A stretch of 64,000 bases of DNA from Antedon mediterranea (lineage: Eukaryota > Echinodermata > Crinoidea > Comatulida > Antedonidae), in NCBI RefSeq assembly GCF_964355755.1, contig NC_092679.1, positions 14,620,932 to 14,684,931 of the forward strand. Direction: 5' to 3'. Below are positions 27,301 to 36,300 of the stretch, piece by piece; the stretch's first letter is position 1; the number at the start of each line of letters is the position of its first letter. A program made the position numbers and the translations under genes. The notes beneath the pieces were generated by a model that was given only the letters and a program-made list of their open reading frames with translations, had not been told where the DNA came from and did not search any database.

Positions 27301-30300
27301 ATCCCCTGGATGAATATCAACGCTTACTGTGTGATAACATGCATACAATATAACCACACATACAGAAAAAACACTATTCCTAATTAAACATATTAACATT
27401 ATAATATTATTATTATTATTAGTATAAATATCTGGACATTTTCATAAAAATAAAAAACACAGGAAACAATATTCTATGTGTGAACAGGACTTAACAATTG
27501 TACAAGCAACAGCTTTACTGTGTGATAATATGCATACAACATTACTTATATTATATAAACATGAAGTATGTTATAGATTATACTGTTCTAATTATACAAC
27601 AATCTGGACACTTTTATTAACAATTAAAAACACAGGAAATCTAAACAATATCATTTTATGTGAAAATAATGAAATAATCGTAGAAAGCAACACTCTACTA
27701 CTCACCTCGTTCACCTTCGGTTTGTTGACAATATGCTTCGCTCGTCTTGCATATCGCAGTGTGCTCATTGTCTCGTTAAAATATGTACTTGACGGTGATA
27801 CGGCTGCATATTTAAATCAAAGTGTTTAGACCAATAACTGATTGCTTACAGAGAGGTATAGTGAACTTTGTGTTACACATGGTTTACACAGCAGAGTCAG
27901 TTATATTACAATCATTTTTCGTTAGCTCTATTATTGATTACAATTTAGGTTAGCAAACATTGAATAGACGTTGGAAATTCAAATAAAAACAATTGTTAGA
28001 AACCAGATGTTAATAAAGTGTTGTTTTTATAGAGTAAATTTGAAAATAATTAACTTGTTTTTTCTCCTTAAAATCTGGTTACAATAAAAATACTGTAATA
28101 ATTCCTATTTCATCCATAAAAACTAATATATCAAACAGTTTTATAGTACATATAATAAATATTAACAAATTTGATTTCATGATAAATAATTTGGTTGAAG
28201 AACATAAATAAAGGAAAAACATTGACATATTTATTTCATACACATCCAACAGCAAGTAAATCGCCAATTACAGGATGGATAAACATCATTTAAGGCTTAC
28301 AGAATGGAGTATGGTAAAGATACAACCCTAAAATTTCATCAGGATTGAACCCTGGAACTTGGAATTAGAAGGCAAGCATGTTAACTTACAAGGTAAGCCT
28401 CTACTACATTTCAATGAATAAATTGTTATTTATCACATTTCTCGCCCTATTTCAATATCATCATTAGTCTTAACACCAAGGTAGATAACACCAATTAAGC
28501 TTCTTCATTTTTATATACACATGCTGTAACATTTGCCTTTGGATTTTTTTTTAATCTACAGCATACATCTAAAGGATCCTGTAATTGGCACATCGCTATT
28601 GGACTTAAGTGAAATAAAAACATAATATCAAAATATACTTGGCACATTGCTATTGGACTTAAGTGAAATAAAAACATAATATCAAAATGTACTTGGCACA
28701 TCGCTATTGGACTTAAGTGAAATAAAAACATAATATCAAAATGTACTTGGTACATCACTATTGGACTTAAGTGAAATAAAAACATAATATCAAAATGTAC
28801 GATAAGCAAAATGAAAATATATCAGTTTGTGTAATATTTTCTGATGTTAAATATTTCAATATAACACTAAAAATTATTGAACTAAAAATTTTCAATTAAT
28901 GATCAATTTAGAAATCTGGGTCAAACATTGTATTTATTTGAATACAATACAGTAATGTTAATCAACACATAATTCATAATGTTATTTTAAACAATAAAGA
29001 ACATATTCACTTACTTGATATCATAATAGTCTTTGAGTTACCACCCAAACTATCTTTCAGTAACCATGTCAACACAGAATTCCTATACGGTATATAACCA
29101 GGTTTCCTAGGCAACCCACTAGCAGTGTAGTTCTCTTCCGCCATCGCTAAGCTCTCCATACTGGCCGCAGACAATGAGTTTGAAGCTACGCAAATCAATA
29201 GAAGAGTAATGAATTAGAATTAATTACAACTTTGCATGCAAATGTCAAAATAATTAGCATAGGCAGGTGGTCAAATAAAAATTTATCTATCCATTCTATA
29301 AACGACATTGATGGATAATAATTGAACCCTTGAACTAAAAAGGATTACCTGTATAGATACATTTTAGGTCTTTTGCATACAAATGTAAAAAAAAATCAGC
29401 ATAAGGCAGGTGGTCAAATAAAAAATTATTATTTACAAAATTTATAAACATTGATAATTATTGAAGCCTTGAACTAAAAAAAGATTACCGGTTTAGGGGT
29501 TTTGCATACAAATGTCAAACTAATTAGCATAGACAGGTGGTCAAATAAAAAATTATTATTTACAAAATTTATCTATCCATTTTATATAACAATATTGATG
29601 GATAAAATTGTAAAATTACCGGTATAGATCAATTTTAGGTCTAAGGCTGGCTGTACAGTATTTCCATAAAAAGGCAGGTGAAAAATAACTTTATAATTTT
29701 TTCAGGTTTAATAAAAACCTGGCATAAATTAAATCTTTTCTAATAAAAAATGTTAATATTGACAATAAATTAATAATAATTTCATGATTTTTGCTTTTGT
29801 GAAATACAGTACTATATATAGTTTTAAATATTATATAGTTTTTTTATATAACTACATTCATAGGAATCTTACTATATATTCCTCAATAATCATAAAAATA
29901 TTAAACAGGGAGGGGAAAACAAAGTTTGGTTTGCAACTGAAATAATAGACGTAGACATTAATATTAATTTAAAAACAAGAAAATTTTTACATTGCAATCG
30001 ACTATCTTTAGGATATGAACAAGTGATTAGGGGTTTTTGATGAGGTGGCAACCATTGCTAATATATAACAGCAAAGTTATGACTTTTATCCTTGATAATG
30101 TGACTTTGGTTATTGTACACCTTTTGTTGTGGTCGAGTCAGAACAAATATTTAAATAATTAAATCATACAATCTTGTTTGTATTTTTAATCTAAACACTT
30201 ATTGGTCTTATTGAAGAGATTAGCAAATTACTGCAGAGCTGGACATAGGATTTTAAACTGGGTAGGTATGAGTTAAAAGTGAAGATTTTAAAGAAAAAAC

Positions 30301-33300
30301 AACTTCAAACATAAATCCAATCAAAGTTTAATCTAAAGATCTGAATTTACTTCAAGGCAACATACGATACATTGAGGGGCCTGAAAAAGACACTTAAAGA
30401 TGTATTGCCCCCCTGAAAAAAAAATTCTTACAATTTTTTTTTTAATATGCCATTTTAATGTAACATAATAGTTATCCACTTTGACCAAAAATTTGATTTT
30501 AAAACATTTATTTTAACTGAAAAAACTGTAATTTAAAGCAAAAAATTGTCAAATTGGCTGCCAGGTTTTTGGTTGAATTTAACTATTTATTTTGTCATTT
30601 ATAAGTGAAAACATTATTTTTTCCATTTTTTTTTCTATGGAAGTGATTAACCTTATAAAAACAACAAAATAATATATTCAAAGTCTGATTTAATTAATTT
30701 TCATTTTTTATGTTTATGGGGGACAATACATCTTTAAGGAAAAGAGCATGTGCAATAACTCATGAATGTCCTGTAATATAACAATCTAGTGAATTATCCC
30801 ATTTCTGTATATCCATATTATATGGACATACTTATGTCTTTCTACATAAAGCACCAGAAAAGTAGAACCGTTACAAATTAACAAAATGAGACTCCACAAA
30901 TAAACACTGTGCTGTGATGAATAAAGTTATGTTGAAATCGATATAAGCCTATATTATTGACTTAAAAAAAAAAAATTTATGTTAAAAATGATGTTAGTGT
31001 AAGCCAACATTATTGACATGAGGAAACAAATGATGTTCATCATCATATCATCATTATCGTCTGTTTTTCTTGGTGAAACATTGTGTACACTATCATTTCC
31101 ATGACTCGCTTTTGGTGGTCCAAAATTGATTTAATCTTTATTGAAATTTAAAAAGCCTTAACAATGCATCTCATAAAACGGAAAGCCCACACAAGTTTTA
31201 TAACCTTAGGAGAACTGCAACAAAAAATACCCCTCTGAAAACCAGCAGTATGAAAAGCACTTTAGCAAAAGCAGTATCAAAATCTTTAAAGAAACACATT
31301 GTTTATTAAGTTTACTTCTATTATTAGTACCTAAACAGAAACATATAATAGAAAAAAATGAGAAGCAAACATTGCATGAAAGCCTAGAATCATTAATTAA
31401 TACACACATTTAAATTTTCCCAAAATGTCAAAAAGTTCATTCATATTTTTCACATTTTCATATATAAAAATATTATTAATAGCTAATATGAAAGCAGACT
31501 GTAAATTTGTTTCCCAGGTTATCCACAGATTTCACTAGTCCACAAACCATTTTTCTAGCCCCTGTATCACCCATAATGTAAAAATCACATTAGTGGTTGA
31601 TTGTTACATTAGTGGGTGAAGTATATATCCTCACCTATATAATACCACTTTTAATACAATATATTACAATCTACAATTCCCAAAAATATTTTGTCTGTGA
31701 ACTGGAATTTTGAAAATGTTAGTGAAAGTGCTCTGAAAAGACAATTAAATTACAAAAAATGCGTGCAAATGGAAATTAATATAGAAAGCATTTGCTATGG
31801 TTAGGTAGCAAAGGCCAGCCTTACCTTTTAGGAGCTCATTGGACCCTGGGAAAAAATCAACAAACGGATGCAAAATGTATAAATAAAAATAAAAATCGAT
31901 TCACAAAATCATTCAATAATATTTGTGATCAACATCTAGCAGTTATTAAAATTATTAAATAAATTTTTAGTAACTTGAACTACATTTTGTTTTCCCAGTT
32001 GCAAGAGAACAATTAAATATTTAAACTACCAAACAATAAGTACTTGATTTTATTGTATATTATTATTAACATACACATTAATACATTCTTATATTGTCAT
32101 TTACAGGTTCATCATGTGAGACAAAAATAACAGTCAAGATCACAAACTTATCCCCTTACATCGCCCTCTGGAGGTTGATAATTCACTTTTTTTGCAAAGA
32201 ATTTGACTTAACTACAGAATGAACTGTTATCACAGCTCAAAAAGTTACCATAGAGGATCATGGAATATGACTGCATCGACCAATCAAATGAAGCAGTTTG
32301 AAATTAAACCCCTTACTAGGTCATACTCCACTACGCCTATTTTGCAATGTGCTGGACAACACAAGAACGTATCATACCGAACAAAGTATCCCTTTAGTAA
32401 GGGTTGCGTAATGTTATTGCACTTCCTTCATTTCATAGGAAAGTTTTTCCTGAAATGTACACCTGAATATGGATTGGGGAGGTGGAGGTTGGGGAGAATT
32501 ACTAATATATTAATTAATGTATTATTGAGATATAAATAATAATTACATAACATGTCTATCAATAATCGTATAACTTGGCCTTAACCCATCTGGTTCCTTA
32601 CCCAACCAGCTACCTTGATCATAATACCTAAACTAAATTTACCAACTACTATTTATTTCTAAATGTTTTGCCCTATTGCACAATACTATTTTGTATCCTA
32701 AACGTGCTATTATTTCAATTCTATGTAAATCTCAAATATAAATTTCAATTATAAAACACCTCATACTTTCGGAATACAACTTATGCTGATAGTTGACAGA
32801 CAAACTGTCGTCAATTAAGAAATTCTGGTTAATTAGAAGTGTGTTAATTACTTACCTAATGCTGAGATACAGTTTCCAAGGGTTACTAAAGACTTGTTAA
32901 TGTTCGCACCCTCAGTCAGACGTCCTTTGCTGTAATTTGGGTCAGCTCGTTCACTGCCGAGATAAATATAATTATATTGTAAGTTCAATTTCATTATGAA
33001 GTGAATGAGTAATTCTTGAATTATTTTTTATAATAAAAAAAAACAGTCTCTATCCTTGCATTATAGGTAGGCTGTACATTGTATGGTTCTGTGCAGATTT
33101 GATTGCAGTGTGAGGACCCTGGATCCCGAAACCCATATCTGATTTAATAAGTGCCACATCTCTTTGACTACAGAATTGGTACCGTAAACTCCTCAGAATT
33201 CATCCGTTAATATACTAGTAGGCCTAGGCTAAAGTGAATATTTTAGGACCAAGGAACCATTAGTCTTGCATTTATGGTCATTTTTTTTTGCAGGGGTAAG

Positions 33301-36300
33301 CTGATAATACTATGCTAGGCTTGGGCTAGCTTAGAAGAGAGGCCTAGGTCTATGAACAGCAAGCATTTTGGCCAATGTAATATTACAGATAACATAATAA
33401 AAAATGAGATATCATCTTTTTAAAAAAAAAACATTTTATTATTTATATTTATAACATATCTCTCTGAATTTTATTCCCAGCAACCTATTTAAAGAAGCCT
33501 AATTCTTACTGTCCACAAATTCATGACAATTTACATGAATTAGGGATAAATAGCCTGAAATGAATAAGTCTACAAAAGCGTCCCTTAAGCATCATTCATA
33601 ATTTAATGTAAGATTTATCAATAAATTCATGTTCGCTTCAGCTTTAAACCGTCTGTCAAATGTTCATTTCCTGATTCCAAAGGAAAGTGATTGGATTGTA
33701 GGATAATTCGTGGAACGTGGGTATACAGGTATGATTCATAAATGAATGGACATGTGACTCATCGGCAAGGTACCTGGCCAGTATTCTCAGGGTAATGGGA
33801 TCAAATCTGCACAATCTAATCAATCGATACAAAGTTTATAACATAAAACATTTTGTTATCACCCTGATTGAAATAAGTTTAAATACCTGGAAACTTTAGT
33901 TGTTGTATAGAATACTTGTGAGAGTGCTATGGGAAAATGGTACGGGATCGGACTAGCATATGAGAGGCTTGGGTTTGAAGCTGTATATATTGCACACACT
34001 GTACTTAAATAAAGTCCAAAAGATAGGTAAGATAGGGATACTTTTATAGGCAAAAACCAAGTTTAAGAATAATGTTACCTTCCAGCTAAATCAACCAAGT
34101 TGATTTTACTGACTACTTCACTTGGCATGTTGTCTTTTAGTCTAGCCTGTGGAAACATACATTTTAAATATAAAATATTCCCATACTTGAAATATAATAA
34201 TAAATAATGTATTGACCTATTTTAAAGAATATATAATGGAAACACAACATTGTATTTATATATTATCATTTAGGAAAATACATTTTAAAGGTGTTTCTCT
34301 TAGTGTGATGCTTAACTTAAGTGAAATAAGAAGGCAGAGTCACATGTGAATGGTGAATACACCCACTGAATGGTTTTTGTACGAGAACAGGACCATATCC
34401 GCAATAGCATTCATAGCGCTGTGGACTATAGATGTTACAAATTTTCAACAACGATTTTCTCTCCAAAAGGTTATGTCACCGGTTGCCAATTATGGCGCCC
34501 TTGCGTCTGTCCACGAGTTTACATCAGGGTAGCCCCCTACTCGTCTCAAAACTAGGTTCTTCAAAGTGCACACAAGCATTATTGTGGACCTCAGTTTACA
34601 AGAAGACTCATTCTACTACCAGAACCATGGAGAGAGTGAGCCTCAAACCGTTGCCATAAGGCAATAGATTACGATTCCACTGTCTTAAAGGCTCAACCAC
34701 TTACTCACACAAAGGAGTGTAGAACAAGAAAGTGAATACTTATTGAATTTAAAACAACAAACCTGTGTGAAGTTGATGGTAAAGATAGCATGTGATCTGC
34801 TACTTGCATCGTGCATGTGAGTTGCTGCAGTAGTCCGGTTAACGTTGCCTCGTTCTATAAGATCACGTACAGAAGTGTGGTCTCCTACTAAATGCTTAGA
34901 AAGATCTAAAACATTTAAAAATATAAAAAGTATTAATGTTTATCAAATCATTGTTTTGAAAGCTGAAAACTTCTCAACAATTCCTGTGCTGAAAATATTA
35001 GTATTTCATTTTTTATAATAATACATAAATAATTTTTTCTCAGGTTGTTGCAATGGCCAATTATTGAATCATTTACATCTAACATGAAATCATTAAATGC
35101 TTATATGGCAAGAATTGACTTTAGACTGCACTTTTTTTCTTTCTTTCTTTAACTGACTTTATTAATAACTTCTGATGCCATGGACAACGACAGTTGAATG
35201 GTAATCAATTCATGCAATAGTGAGGAGCAACAAATCAATACCTTGTACGTAAGGTCCATCTTTTGGGTGTTCTCGTACTTTCAAAGTGTACTGTGAGAGG
35301 TCTTCAGGAGCCAACAGGTCGCGAACTCTTTCATTATAAATTTCAAGATAGCTGAAAAACATGATAGATAATACTTCAATGGTGTAATGTTAAAGAATAT
35401 CAGACGAGTAATTGAGAGTCATGTTTTTTAAATCAATCGGTGCAATATTGCTTGTATTAGAGGCATGGTGCTTTAATATCTCACTGCCTCTTCCTCCAGA
35501 TTGGACGTAAAATCATTGTATATATTGTGTATTGTGTACAAATATGTACAATAAAGAACTTGGTATACTAAGAGTAGGAAAGCTACTCCGGTGTGCTGGT
35601 CATGGTCCTGTACTAAGCCATCAGGAGAAGAGTCTCGTACTGGAGAGATTATCCAGAAAGAAGAAATAAATGAATCAAAATCCCTGTTATGCAAAATGGT
35701 TGAACCCATGATATTATTATTACTATTCTAATTGATCTCAAATTAAGTGTGAACAAGTAGTTAACTGTTATATCAAATATCAGATATTGTTTCTCATTAT
35801 TCTAAAATGAAGTTGGCCTTGTGTATGCATATCTGGCCTTATTTGCTAATGTGTACCAACCTGACTTCAATCTGGCATGTAATATCTTCAGCAAAGTCAT
35901 CGACACGGCTGCATAATCCATCACAAATACGGGGTATCAGGCCTAAATCATCCTGTAAGAAGAAAAAGGATCTCAAAATGTACAAAACATTATTGAATTT
36001 TTCTGATCATTTTCTATCCACGGGTGTCATAATTAATCAAATTTACTGCAAGTTGATGAAGAAGATGCATATTCAGTTAAAAACATCAAACATCGGATTT
36101 AGGCTAAATAAAAAATATGAAAAACCAAGAAATTCTTGCCTTTTTTTGGCTTTGTGTACTCTGGAATTTAGAAATACAGTAGGTAAATGGGAAAATTTCA
36201 ACAATAAAATTTATTATAAATTTATTACACATACTTTACAGTTATTTAAATTTTATTACAATTCATATGATTGCTATGGTACAACATAATACAGTGTTGA

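Noticed and set aside
28585-28800. CRISPR-like array
   Set aside because: The units are tandem without unique spacers, in a eukaryotic intron; the same applies to 21109-22378 and 40279-40452.
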